Assembly (NCBI GenBank): GCA_021789795.1
Contig: JAJYJA010000011.1
Coordinates: 1-24,940, forward strand
Length of the DNA stretch: 24,940 nucleotides
Direction: 5' to 3'
DNA from: Deltaproteobacteria bacterium
GTDB lineage: Bacteria > Desulfobacterota > Desulfobulbia > Desulfobulbales > VMSU01
Shown here: positions 1 to 7,945 of the stretch, piece by piece
How positions within the stretch are numbered: the first letter of the stretch is position 1
Layout of the letters: every line of letters begins with the position of its first letter
Made by a program: the position numbers and the translations under genes
Notes under the pieces: generated by a model
What the model saw: only the letters and a program-made list of their open reading frames with translations
The model's database searches: none
Told to the model about the DNA's origin: nothing

Positions 1-93
1 GTCGCCAATGCCCTGTTTCTCCTCAGTTGCGTTGTTTTGTTGATCAAACGCGCCCCGCGCCGTCGATGGTTGGCGGTGAAGGGGACGGCTTGA
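1..93 (+). CDS. C-terminal tail of an unidentified membrane protein (partial)
   Basis: The window opens inside a reading frame that runs from base 1 to a TGA at 91-93. The 30 visible residues are a hydrophobic stretch (ALFLLSCVVLLI) followed by an Arg/Lys-rich tail (KRAPRRR). This is what the last transmembrane helix and cytoplasmic end of an integral membrane protein look like. The next gene is a glycosyltransferase starting 17 bases downstream on the same strand, so this is probably an upstream member of the polysaccharide operon. A flippase or other polysaccharide membrane protein would fit the context, but the fragment is too short to assign a family. Confidence 0.55.
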   Translation, partial: VANALFLLSCVVLLIKRAPRRRWLAVKGTA

Positions 94-110
94 GCCGTTT
101 CTGAAGACTG

Positions 111-1271
111 ATGATGCCTGTCAGGACCCCAGAGACTATTCTGCACCTCCGCAACAGCATCGCTTATGGTGGGGTGGAAACGACCATGCTCGGTTGGCTA
201 GATGGGGTGGATCGTTCTCGGTTTCACTGTCCAATAGCCCTATTTTCCGAACGTGACGGGGCAGAAGATGCCTTTCGTGCCCCCTTGGCCGGGCATGGTC
301 ATGAGATCCTGCCCGTACCCTGGCACCCTGGACGCCGTTTCCGGGCAGCGGTTGCCGCAGTGGAGGAACATATCCGGGCAACCGGTGCCCGCCTGCTGCA
401 TTGCCATGACTGGCGTAGCGATGTAGTGGGCTGGCATGCCGCCCGGCGGGCAGGAATACCAGTGATGACCACGATCTATGTCTGGTTCCGCCGTCCCTTT
501 CATATCATGGTCAAAGAGGCGATTGACACCTTGTACATCCGCCGGTTCGACCTAGTAACCGCTGTATGCGAGGCGACCCGCCGGCAGACGGTGGCTCGGG
601 GTGTTTCACGGGACAAGACAGAGGTGCTTATCTCTGGGATATCACCAGGCCGGGTGGCGGAACAGGTCGATCGCCAGGCGGTGCGGGCCCGTTTTGGGGT
701 CACCGATGCCGAGGTGGTCTTTGTTTATGTCGCCCGCTACTACCCAGAAAAGGCCCATGAAACGCTGATCAGAGCCTTTCAGGTGGCCTCGCGCCAACAA
801 CCGCGCATCAGGCTTCTGCTGCTTGGCAAGGGGCCGCTCGAGGGGGAGATTCGCGCCTTGGTGACCCAGCTTGGGCTTTCGGCCAAGGTTTTGTTGCCGG
901 GGTTTGTCGCGGACGTTCCCGTCGTGCTGGCGGCGATGGATGCGATGGTGCATGCCAGCCTGGCGGAGGGCATCCCCCTCGCAGTTTACGAGGGGATGTT
1001 GGCCGGCCTGCCGGTAATCGGCAGCGATGTCGATGGCACCCCGGAGGTCGTAATTGATGGCCAGACGGGTTGGCTGGTGCCGCCTAAGGATATTGCCGCG
1101 CTTGGCGAGCGGCTCTGTCTGGCGGCCAGCCGGAAGGATCTCCGAGACGAGTACGGCGCCAAGGCGAAGCGTTTGATTGTTGCCAACTACAACCTGGACA
1201 TCGCCGTTAACCGCCTTCAGAACGCTTGGACACGGGTGATTATTGGCCGGGAGCCGGGGGCCGGCGCATGA
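111..1271 (+). CDS. GT4-family glycosyltransferase
   Basis: A 386-residue protein with the two-Rossmann-fold (GT-B) layout of GT4 glycosyltransferases, which transfer a sugar from a nucleotide donor to a lipid-linked or growing glycan at the cytoplasmic face. The N-terminal domain has the family's glycine-rich loop (GGVE, residues 20-23). The C-terminal donor-binding half has the EX7E motif (E286 in EGIPLAVYE, second Glu 294), followed by a typical GTPEVV segment. Length is normal for the family. Two adjacent ATG codons (111 and 114) could start it, and no strong ribosome site separates them. Its stop overlaps the next gene's start (ATGA at 1268-1271), indicating translational coupling. Donor and acceptor sugars cannot be read from the sequence. 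Confidence 0.93.
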   Translation: MMPVRTPETILHLRNSIAYGGVETTMLGWLDGVDRSRFHCPIALFSERDGAEDAFRAPLAGHGHEILPVPWHPGRRFRAAVAAVEEHIRATGARLLHCHDWRSDVVGWHAARRAGIPVMTTIYVWFRRPFHIMVKEAIDTLYIRRFDLVTAVCEATRRQTVARGVSRDKTEVLISGISPGRVAEQVDRQAVRARFGVTDAEVVFVYVARYYPEKAHETLIRAFQVASRQQPRIRLLLLGKGPLEGEIRALVTQLGLSAKVLLPGFVADVPVVLAAMDAMVHASLAEGIPLAVYEGMLAGLPVIGSDVDGTPEVVIDGQTGWLVPPKDIAALGERLCLAASRKDLRDEYGAKAKRLIVANYNLDIAVNRLQNAWTRVIIGREPGAGA

Positions 1272-2740
1272 AGCTGTCACTGATCAGACGCCTCGACGTC
1301 TTGCCCCTTTGTCTGGTAGGCCTGGCGGCGGGCCTGCTGCCGGTATTCTTGAGGCCGCTGCTGGCACTGGGGATCTGTCTGGGGATACTGGCGATGGTCT
1401 TTATCTTGCGTAATCCTCGGATAGGTTTGTTTCTGGTGGCTGGCACCATTCCCCTGGAAACGGTGGGCAAGATCGGTTCTCTTACCGCCAACCTGCCGCT
1501 CACCATTCCCAAAATTTTTACACTGGCCTCCCTTGTCGCTTGGCTGGTAAACCTTGCCCTCAGGCGCATGACCTTCCGCCGCAAGCCGTGGATGTATTAC
1601 CTGCCCGGCTTTCTGGCCGCCGCCGCTATCAGCCTGATCGGCGCCGATGAGACCCGTTCCGGGTTTGAGGCCCTGCTGCGTTTCTCCGACACGGTGATCT
1701 TCTTCTTCCTAATTGTCCAGCTCATTGATTCGGAGAAGATGCTGAAGACCTGCCTCATTATTTTCATCATCGCCGGGACAGGGGCTTCATCCTGGTCCAT
1801 AATCCAGAGGTATCTGCCGGGCGACGTCTTCGATTTTCGGTATGGCTGGGAGGAACAGGGGGCACGACGGGGCGGGGTTGAGAAGGACATCGTTGAGGAA
1901 CATATGCTGGGCGGCGTTGTAGAACGGTCTAGCGGGTTCAGCCCGCATTCCATCCTCTTGGCCTTCAATGTCGGCCTCTTTCTGGCTCCCCTGGTTGCCT
2001 TGATGGGCAACACGGGCCGCAGGGCGGCTTTGTCTCGTTTGGCCATGTTCGGCATGTCGTTGGTCCTACTTGCCTCGGTGGTGGTAACCTTTGCCCGCAC
2101 CGGTTTTGTCATTGTGGTGTTTGGGTTGGCGCTCATGATTGGGCGGGGTCTGATCCGTCTCTCGCCGGCTAAGGTGATGGTGGCCATCGCCGTCGGGTTG
2201 GTGTTTGTCTTTGCCGCCCCGGATAAATATGCCGCCCGGGTCTTCAATTTCACGGCCTATACTACCAAGAGCGCCAGTATTCAGATCCGAATCGATATCT
2301 TGAAGGGCGCGCTGGGGCAGTTCCTCGACCATCCGTTTTCTGGAGTCGGATACGGCAACCGTTACGGCATCTTCAAGTATTTCACCACCTATCCAGACAA
2401 AAAACATGCGGTGACCCCGCACAACAGCTATGTTCAGGTCGCCTCCCAGACCGGTTTGCTAGGCCTCGTACCCCTCATGTTTTTTTTCTGGCAGGCTAAC
2501 CGACGGCTGGAGCGGGCCATAAGGCGTTTTTTTGCCTTGGGAAGACCAGATATGGCGCGACTGGGAATCGGCTTAAGCATTAGTCTAATGATATTTTTGT
2601 TTGCCGGTTTGGCGATTGATCTCTTTGATAAGGGGATAGCGCATGCCTGGATGATGATCGGTGCCAGCGGCGCCTTTATCCTGCTGGCCGATGAGGCTTA
2701 CGACAAATCGCACCACCAGCTCCGGGATGATGCCGCATGA
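1268..2740 (+). CDS. O-antigen ligase / Wzy-type polymerase family membrane protein
   Basis: A 490-residue, strongly hydrophobic protein with about ten or more membrane segments and a large soluble loop in the second half. The sequence around residues 358-400 (HPFSGVGYGN, then PHNSYVQ with H385, then a GLLGL helix) matches the O-antigen ligase/Wzy (PF04932-like) signature. Members either polymerise lipid-linked repeat units or ligate glycan to an acceptor on the periplasmic side. ATG 1268 is chosen over an upstream in-frame codon at 1226 because it gives an ATGA overlap with the preceding glycosyltransferase and the usual short N-terminus before the first helix. The glycosyltransferase neighbours favour a polymerase (Wzy) role, but ligase and polymerase cannot be told apart from sequence alone. 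Confidence 0.88.
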   Translation: MKLSLIRRLDVLPLCLVGLAAGLLPVFLRPLLALGICLGILAMVFILRNPRIGLFLVAGTIPLETVGKIGSLTANLPLTIPKIFTLASLVAWLVNLALRRMTFRRKPWMYYLPGFLAAAAISLIGADETRSGFEALLRFSDTVIFFFLIVQLIDSEKMLKTCLIIFIIAGTGASSWSIIQRYLPGDVFDFRYGWEEQGARRGGVEKDIVEEHMLGGVVERSSGFSPHSILLAFNVGLFLAPLVALMGNTGRRAALSRLAMFGMSLVLLASVVVTFARTGFVIVVFGLALMIGRGLIRLSPAKVMVAIAVGLVFVFAAPDKYAARVFNFTAYTTKSASIQIRIDILKGALGQFLDHPFSGVGYGNRYGIFKYFTTYPDKKHAVTPHNSYVQVASQTGLLGLVPLMFFFWQANRRLERAIRRFFALGRPDMARLGIGLSISLMIFLFAGLAIDLFDKGIAHAWMMIGASGAFILLADEAYDKSHHQLRDDAA

Positions 2741-3732
2741 CCATTTCGTTAACGGCTGGCGGCCCCACGCGCACGGGTGGCACCAAGATTGCGCTGCCGC
2801 AAGGTGATCCCTCCATTCTGTACCAGGGGGGCCGGAATGCCCGGCTGTTGCCATGTCTGTCCTTGCTAATGGTAACCTACAACCGCCGGCTGGATGTGGC
2901 ACGCTGTCTTGCCTCGCTCTTTGAGGCCTGGCCGAGGTGCCTGCTGGAATTTTTGGCCCTGGATAATGGCTCTACCGACGGCACTTGGGAACTGCTGGCC
3001 TCGCATAACGAGCTCCGTCTGACCCGCTGGTCGCAGAACCGTGGGTTGGCCCCGGCCCTGAAGGAGCTTGCTGGCCAGGCGAGGGGTGAGTGGCTGCTTT
3101 TCCTCGACAGTGACACGGTTGTCCCGGCGGGAGGCATTGACGACCTGCTCGATTTTGCCCGGTGCGGCGATGAGATCGGTGCCGTTGCGCCGCGGATGCG
3201 CGACTTGTCGGGGGACATCCAGATGACGGCCCGGGACTTTCCGGGGCCGCTTAACGCTCTGTTCGGACGTCAGACTTTTTTGAGCCGTCTCTGGCCCAGC
3301 AACCCCGTGACCAAAAAATTCTTGAGGGCCGAGGCCCAGTCGGCCAATCAACCCTTTCGTTGTGACTGGGTGGCGTTCGCCGCCGCGCTGGTGCGACGTG
3401 ACGCCTTGGAGGCTGTCGGCTCGATTGATCCGAGCTTTTTTGTTTACTGGGTGGATACGGATTTTTTCCGTCGTTTAGCCCACCGTGGCTGGCAGGTGTG
3501 GTGTTTGCCGGCGGTCGAGGTCATACATCTGGAGCACAACCGCACCAGGCAGTTCCGTAGCCCAAGGGCGATCATGGATTTTCATCAGGGCGCCTTCCGG
3601 TATTTTTACCGGCATCACGGATGGAGGGGCGTCAACCCCTTACTGTGGCTGGCCGGAGTGGGGCTGTTCCTGCGCGCCATCCTGCACCTTGCTATTAATC
3701 AGTGGCGTCCGCGGGCGGGGGAAAAGGGATGA
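2737..3732 (+). CDS. GT2-family glycosyltransferase
   Basis: A 331-residue GT-A-fold glycosyltransferase of family 2 (rhamnosyltransferase-like). It has the nucleotide-binding start (LSLLMVTYNRR), the LDNGSTDGT loop, the metal-binding D124-S125-D126 in FLDSD, and the acceptor-side region ending in WVDTDFFRRL that commonly carries the catalytic acid/base. A hydrophobic segment near residues 300-322 followed by basic residues suggests a C-terminal membrane anchor. About 40 residues precede the conserved fold, so the true start may be downstream. ATG 2737 is kept because it overlaps the previous stop (ATGA). It probably adds one sugar to the lipid-linked repeat unit assembled by this locus; the sugar is unknown. 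Confidence 0.92.
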   Translation: MTISLTAGGPTRTGGTKIALPQGDPSILYQGGRNARLLPCLSLLMVTYNRRLDVARCLASLFEAWPRCLLEFLALDNGSTDGTWELLASHNELRLTRWSQNRGLAPALKELAGQARGEWLLFLDSDTVVPAGGIDDLLDFARCGDEIGAVAPRMRDLSGDIQMTARDFPGPLNALFGRQTFLSRLWPSNPVTKKFLRAEAQSANQPFRCDWVAFAAALVRRDALEAVGSIDPSFFVYWVDTDFFRRLAHRGWQVWCLPAVEVIHLEHNRTRQFRSPRAIMDFHQGAFRYFYRHHGWRGVNPLLWLAGVGLFLRAILHLAINQWRPRAGEKG

Positions 3733-4877
3733 GCCCTTTGCGGGTGGTAGTACTTGCGGAACGGCTGGGCACCTCGGCCGGCGGAACGGAAGTCTATGAA
3801 CGAAACCTGCTCAATGCCTTGCACGAGCAGTCCCTGACTGCGGATGACATCGAAATAATCCCGCTCCTTGCCTGGCAACGGGCGGGGGAGTTACTTTCCC
3901 CCTCATTGCGGCCCTATTGCCACTTCCTTGCCCCGGAGGGGAAACTGGGTACTGCGTTAACCTCGGGGCTTAGCATCCGGCGTCTGGCTCCAGACGTTCT
4001 GCACTGCTGCTTTGTTGTGCCGCCCCTGCTCGGGCGGATGCCCGTGGTCACAACCGTTCATGACCTTGGCTTTGCCTTCCACCGGGAGCATTATCCGGTT
4101 CTGCTGGCCGCTCGATTGCTTGCGGCCTTGCGGCATGCTGTGCGCCGGTCTGCTAGGCTGGTGGCCGTTTCCGGCAGCACCAAATCCGATCTGTTGACGG
4201 CCACAAAGGCCCGCGCCGAGCTGGTGGAGGTGGTGCATAACGGCCTTGATTGCCAGTTTATTAATAATCACAGTAGGGGGGGAGACCGTCAGGCCATCTT
4301 GTCCCGCCACGGCATCCGGCAGCCATACCTGCTCTATGCCGGGAAACTGGAGCCGCGTAAAAATGTCGGCACGTTGATCAAGGCCTACGAGCTGCTTCGC
4401 GAGGATCTTCGGTTTGCCGGTCAACTGGTAATTATGGGCTCTCCCAAGACATTCATGTGTCAAGAGGCGCAGCGGGCGATAAATGGCTCGCCTTTTCGTT
4501 CGGACATCATTCAAACCGGCTTCGTCGCCGACCAGGAGGTGCCGGTGATTTATGCCCACGCCGTCGCCCTGGCCTTTATCTCCCTATACGAGGGTTTTGG
4601 CTTCCCGGTGGTCGAGGCGATGGCCAGCGCGGTGCCAGTCGTTTGCAGCAACACTACCTGCCTGCCAGAGATAGCCGGGGAGGCGGCGCTGCTCGTGGAT
4701 CCGTTCGACCAGGAGCAGATCGCCTGGGCATTGTCCATGGCAATTAACGACCGGGCGGTTCGTCGTCGGCTGATCGAAAAGGGGTTGCAGCGCGCTCGAC
4801 ATTTCACTTGGCATGCCGCTGCCACCAAAATGCTAGATATTTACCGTGATGTGGCCCGGCCAATCCGGTACACCTGA
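3729..4877 (+). CDS. GT4-family glycosyltransferase (second)
   Basis: A 382-residue GT-B glycosyltransferase. The N-terminus has the RLGTSAGGTEVY loop typical of GT4 enzymes. The mid-region LLYAGKLEPRKNV opens the donor-binding domain. EGFGFPVVE (E288 and E296) is the EX7E motif contacting the nucleotide sugar, and a DPFDQEQIAWAL segment follows as in mannosyl- and glucosyltransferases of this family. ATG 3729 is preferred over a GTG at 3702 because it overlaps the preceding TGA and removes a non-conserved basic leader. It shows little similarity to the first GT4 of the locus outside shared motifs, so it likely builds a different linkage. Confidence 0.93.
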   Translation: MSPLRVVVLAERLGTSAGGTEVYERNLLNALHEQSLTADDIEIIPLLAWQRAGELLSPSLRPYCHFLAPEGKLGTALTSGLSIRRLAPDVLHCCFVVPPLLGRMPVVTTVHDLGFAFHREHYPVLLAARLLAALRHAVRRSARLVAVSGSTKSDLLTATKARAELVEVVHNGLDCQFINNHSRGGDRQAILSRHGIRQPYLLYAGKLEPRKNVGTLIKAYELLREDLRFAGQLVIMGSPKTFMCQEAQRAINGSPFRSDIIQTGFVADQEVPVIYAHAVALAFISLYEGFGFPVVEAMASAVPVVCSNTTCLPEIAGEAALLVDPFDQEQIAWALSMAINDRAVRRRLIEKGLQRARHFTWHAAATKMLDIYRDVARPIRYT

Positions 4878-4900
4878 AAGCTAAGGGGAGAAAGGGGTCA

Positions 4901-5824
4901 ATGGCGGAACCAGATTTCCATGCGAGTAGAATCACCTTTATCTGTCCTGTCTGTCGGCAGCCGGTTAGGTCTGACACCAAGGGCTGGGAGTGTCAACCGT
5001 GCGACCGACTGTTTCCGGCTTCCGCGTCCGGGTCGGCTAATTTCTTACTTGGCCCTGGTTTTAGCGAGGACGAGAACCCGGAAAGAGACCTGCACGAGGA
5101 GAAGACGGCCAGGGTGACCGTGGAAGGGTACCTCCTGCCCCTATTGGCCCGCACCTTTCCTGACACGCCGCCGGCTGCTGTTGCCGTGCTTGACGTAGGG
5201 TGCGGGGTCGGGATGTATGTTGATCTGCTGCGAGAGGCCGGTTACGACGCCTGGGGTGTGGATGCCGGGCGCCATCGCCCCAAACTCTGGAGTCGGCGCA
5301 GCTATCCCGAACGTCTGGTGGTGGCGGATGGCGACGCCATGCCCTTCCCTGACCATAGCTTCGACTTTATTTTCTGCGCCGGGGTGATCGAGCATGTAGG
5401 CTGCGACGGCGACGCCCGCGCCCCCTCGCCTGGATATGAGGCGGCACGGCTGCGTTTCGCGCGGGAGAGCGTCCGGGTGGTCAAGCCGGGCCGTTATCTT
5501 AATTATACCTGCCCGAATCGGCATTTCCCCTTCGATCTGTGGCACCGCAACGTCGAGACCAATCCCTTCCGCTTTCATTGGCCCTGGGATCCATTTTTGT
5601 TTACCTTGGGAGATTTCCAACGTCTGTTTGTCGGCCAGTGCGGGTGCGCCAGTGTCTCCGCCTTGCCGATTCATGGTTACTGGGGTTTCTTGCGGCTCAA
5701 TCAGACCATATGGCAACGTATGGGTTGCCGGGCGGCAAGGCTTTGGTTTGACACCGTAGGATGTTGGCCCCTGCTTCGAGGCAGTTTTGCCAACCCTTGG
5801 CTCAGCGCCCTGGTGCAGAAATGA
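4901..5824 (+). CDS. SAM-dependent methyltransferase with N-terminal zinc ribbon
   Basis: A 307-residue protein in two parts. Residues 15-34 hold a CPVC...CQPC four-cysteine ribbon (C15, C18, C31, C34). From about residue 90 there is a class I methyltransferase domain with motif I LDVGCGVGMY (D98-G104), an acidic end to strand 2 (WGVDAG), the D-G-D-A-M-P-F-P motif and FDFIFCAGVIEHV. A good ribosome site (AAGGGGAGAAAGG) lies upstream of ATG 4901. The position inside a polysaccharide operon suggests methylation of a sugar or of a glycan end, but the substrate is not readable. After the typical motif-III region the C-terminus (about 200-307) is aromatic-rich and not of a family I recognise. The next gene repeats the same ribbon plus methyltransferase plan. 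Confidence 0.85.
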   Translation: MAEPDFHASRITFICPVCRQPVRSDTKGWECQPCDRLFPASASGSANFLLGPGFSEDENPERDLHEEKTARVTVEGYLLPLLARTFPDTPPAAVAVLDVGCGVGMYVDLLREAGYDAWGVDAGRHRPKLWSRRSYPERLVVADGDAMPFPDHSFDFIFCAGVIEHVGCDGDARAPSPGYEAARLRFARESVRVVKPGRYLNYTCPNRHFPFDLWHRNVETNPFRFHWPWDPFLFTLGDFQRLFVGQCGCASVSALPIHGYWGFLRLNQTIWQRMGCRAARLWFDTVGCWPLLRGSFANPWLSALVQK

Positions 5825-6840
5825 GCGCCGGTTGGCGGCAATGGCAGGAGTCTCTCTCCTGCCCTGTCTGTCGGCATGGGTTGCAGACCGAAAGCCAGGA
5901 GGAGGACAACTGCGGACTGGTGAGGGGCTGCCACTATTGTTCAGGGTGCGGGAGTCGCTATCCGGTCGAGGGTGGCGTGCATAAGTTTCTCGCCAAAACG
6001 GCGTCACGGGAAGGTCAGGGCGGAGAGATGTGGCGGGCCGAGGAGTTTGCCAATTTGTTGCCCGAGAGCGGACTCTACCGGACGCACGCCGAGTGGCTGG
6101 AGAAAAAATTGGGCTATTCGCCGCTGGTGGCGGCGGCGGTCAGCGAGTATGAAGCTCAGGCCACCAAGGGGTTGCTGCTTGACCTTATCCGTGCCAAGCA
6201 GCCGCAAAGTGTGGTGGACCTTGGCTGTGGGGTCGGCTATCTGACCTTTGAGTTGTTGTCAGCGAGCGCAAACGGGATGCGCGTGGCTTGTGTCGATGTC
6301 CTGCCCGAGCATGTGCGCTATGTCCGGCTTCGCCAGGTAGAGGAGAAAAAGGACTCGATCTTGCCGGTGCTTGGTGACGCCGAGCGCCTGCCGTTCGCCG
6401 ACGGCAGCGTCGAGGCCCTGATGGGCTCGGAAGTAATGGAGCATGTCCCTGATCCAGCCGCCTGCGCCCGGGAGATAATGCGGGTACTTACGCCTGGGGG
6501 TCTAGTGGTGCTGTCAACCCCTAATCGCCAGCCATATGAGGCCTATAACAGGACGCGTCTGGTTTTGCGCCGTTTATTGCGGCGTCCATTGGGACCAGGA
6601 GAGGATTTTTTTGATAACCCATTGCGGCATGAGGAGCTGGTGGCCATCTTCGCCGCCGCCGGTTTTAAGATCGAAAAGGTGAGGTTCGGTATCAAGGTGC
6701 CGATGTCGAAACGTTTTTTCATGTATCTGCCCCGTCCCTTGGCGCAAGCGTTGCTGTTTGCCCTCGAACGGTTTTTACCGGGGCGGTGGTTTGGTGTTAG
6801 CGTGTTGTTGGCCTGCCGCAAAGATGGTGGCGCGTCGTAG
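5821..6840 (+). CDS. SAM-dependent methyltransferase with N-terminal zinc ribbon (second)
   Basis: A 339-residue protein starting with a Trm112-like ribbon (CPVC at C14/C17, CSGC at C40/C43, then SRYPVEGGV). It continues with a class I methyltransferase: VVDLGCGVGYL (D133-G139), CVDVLPEHV, GDAERLPFADGSVEALMGSEVMEHV and a LTPGGLVVLSTPNR strand. ATG 5821 gives an ATGA overlap with the previous stop and is preferred over 5761, which would overlap by about 60 bases. The C-terminal part (about 235-339) is rich in Arg, Phe and Leu and could be membrane-associated. With the preceding gene it forms a translationally coupled pair of similar architecture. Substrate unknown; sugar O-methylation is the plausible role by context. 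Confidence 0.87.
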   Translation: MSAGWRQWQESLSCPVCRHGLQTESQEEDNCGLVRGCHYCSGCGSRYPVEGGVHKFLAKTASREGQGGEMWRAEEFANLLPESGLYRTHAEWLEKKLGYSPLVAAAVSEYEAQATKGLLLDLIRAKQPQSVVDLGCGVGYLTFELLSASANGMRVACVDVLPEHVRYVRLRQVEEKKDSILPVLGDAERLPFADGSVEALMGSEVMEHVPDPAACAREIMRVLTPGGLVVLSTPNRQPYEAYNRTRLVLRRLLRRPLGPGEDFFDNPLRHEELVAIFAAAGFKIEKVRFGIKVPMSKRFFMYLPRPLAQALLFALERFLPGRWFGVSVLLACRKDGGAS

Positions 6841-7069
6841 TAAGCGCCTAACATCGGCGGGGCTTTACGTCACAACATCAGCAACCGGCAGTCGCCAGTA
6901 GTTGCCAGGTGATTTATTGTCCGGGCCGAAGCTAAGCCGTTGAGTAGAACTAACCTGAACAATAAGCCTAGTGGCGATATCATAGGTGCCGTAAGAGTCG
7001 TTGGCAATTGTCCAAGTTAGACTTCTGAGTTAACTTGATTGGGATGCAACTTGTCTAAAAACGTGAGGC
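6841..7069. other. 229-bp intergenic gap before the sugar transferase
   Basis: No credible gene lies here. The left 100 bases show no structure I can name. The right part (6944-7018) is copy A of a noncoding repeat also found at 9462-9537. Immediately after it, CAAGTTA (7013-7019) and TAACTTG (7031-7037) form a 7-bp inverted repeat that could be a small hairpin or an operator. The gap breaks an otherwise coupled gene run, so a promoter for the sugar transferase is expected. The best -35/-10 pair I can find (TTGAGT at 6940 and TAAGCC at 6963, 17-base spacing) is too weak to call. Confidence 0.5.
6944..7018 (+). repeat. Noncoding direct repeat, copy A
   Basis: About 75 bases that align, with one single-base indel, to 9462-9537. 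Shared blocks are CTGAACAATAAGCCT (identical), GGCGA, CATA, GCCGT, GTCGT, AATT and TCCAAGTT. Identity is roughly three quarters by eye. The sequence lies between genes and contains no ORF. Near its 3' end TTGG-CAATTG-TCCAA is an imperfect palindrome. The two copies face the same way and bracket the sugar transferase and radical SAM genes. Confidence 0.7.
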
Positions 7070-7804
7070 ATGGCAAACGGCGAACGTACCTATCAACTAA
7101 GCAAACGGACAATCGATATTGTCCTGTCCTCGGTTATCTTGATCCTCAGCGCCCCGGTTATGCTTGTCATCTGGTTGTATATCCGGGGGCATTCGGAAGG
7201 CCCGGCACTCTTTCGACAAATCAGGATCAAGAAGAATAGGCGCTTGCAGGCCGATCGCCGGATGATAGCGCTTGCCGTGTCAACGGTTGAAAGCTGCCAG
7301 CGTCAAGGAAATCGTCGCCGCTGGGATACGTACGGCGAACCGTTCGTGTTCTACAAGTTTGCCACTATGTACCCCAATGCCCGCGAGCGTTTCCCGGACC
7401 TTTACGCCTACAATTACTCCCAAGAGGAGGTGGACAGGTTGGTTTTCAAGCTCAAGGAGGACCCCCGGGTGCCATCGTGGGCACGAGGGTTACGCAGTAG
7501 CAGCCTAGACGAGCTTCCCAACTTCTTCAACGTCTTGAAAGGCGATATGACCCTGATCGGGCCGCGTCCAGATATACCCGAGATGGTGAAATACTATACC
7601 GAAGAGCAGCACCGGATAAAGCTGTCCGTAAAGCCAGGGGTAACGGGATTTGCCCAGATCTATGGCCGGGGGCACCTCTCCTTTCAGGAGACTCTTGCCC
7701 TTGATCTAGAATATGTGCAGAATGCCTCCCTGATGTTGGACCTGAAAATTTTATTTATGACTTTTTTTGAGCTTTTCAGAGGTAAAAATGGGGGTGCATT
7801 TTAG
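7070..7804 (+). CDS. Undecaprenyl-phosphate sugar (glycosyl-1-phosphate) transferase, short form
   Basis: A 244-residue member of the bacterial sugar transferase family (PF02397; WcaJ/WbaP/PglC catalytic domain). These enzymes start glycan synthesis by moving a sugar-1-phosphate onto undecaprenyl phosphate. It has a single hydrophobic re-entrant or transmembrane segment (about residues 14-37), the KF-x-TM block (FYKFATMYP), the catalytic Asp-Glu dyad (D147-E148 in SLDELPNFFNVLKGDM), the IGPRPD motif and VKPGVTGFAQIYGRG. It lacks the multi-span N-terminal domain of WbaP-type enzymes, so it is the minimal PglC-like form. Between FRQIRI and GEPFVFYKF there are about 30 extra residues compared with the usual short loop. 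ATG 7070 gives the normal N-terminus; the GTGAGG upstream is very close to it. It is the likely initiating enzyme for the locus. Confidence 0.93.
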   Translation: MANGERTYQLSKRTIDIVLSSVILILSAPVMLVIWLYIRGHSEGPALFRQIRIKKNRRLQADRRMIALAVSTVESCQRQGNRRRWDTYGEPFVFYKFATMYPNARERFPDLYAYNYSQEEVDRLVFKLKEDPRVPSWARGLRSSSLDELPNFFNVLKGDMTLIGPRPDIPEMVKYYTEEQHRIKLSVKPGVTGFAQIYGRGHLSFQETLALDLEYVQNASLMLDLKILFMTFFELFRGKNGGAF

Positions 7805-7945
7805 GCCCTTGGATGTTTTTTTGTTTTAGTGCCTGCTGCGTTGTGGTACTGTCGTGTCCATCTTGCTGAGTTTTGATCGAAACCGCCAACTGTTTTTCCT
7901 GCCGTTTCCGACTAACCAGTACCCATACTGGAGAAAGTGGCCGCC
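7805..7945. other. 141-bp intergenic spacer before the radical SAM gene
   Basis: AT-rich relative to its surroundings, with a run of seven T at 7816-7822 but no GC-rich stem before it, so I do not call a terminator. CCAGTA (7916-7921) and TACTGG (7926-7931) form a perfect 6-bp hairpin with a 4-base loop. This partly covers the GGAG ribosome site at 7930-7933 of the next gene, which could tune its translation. No gene seen. Confidence 0.45.

Noticed and set aside
7000..7020. Sigma-54 promoter-like TTGGCA before the sugar transferase
   Set aside because: The GC dinucleotide required ten bases after the GG is AG here, so the -12 element is missing.
6846..7021. Possible integron attC site (GCCTAAC at 6846 and GTTAGAC at 7015)
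   Set aside because: The outer 7-mers fit RYYYAAC and GTTRRRY, but the inner boxes do not pair, the distance (176 bases) is too long for most attC sites, copy B lacks both cores, and no integrase or cassette array is present.
7785..7822. Intrinsic terminator after the sugar transferase (AAAATG/CATTTT stem, then seven T)
   Set aside because: The stem is short and AT-rich and lies 13 bases from the T-run, so it does not fit the usual terminator geometry.
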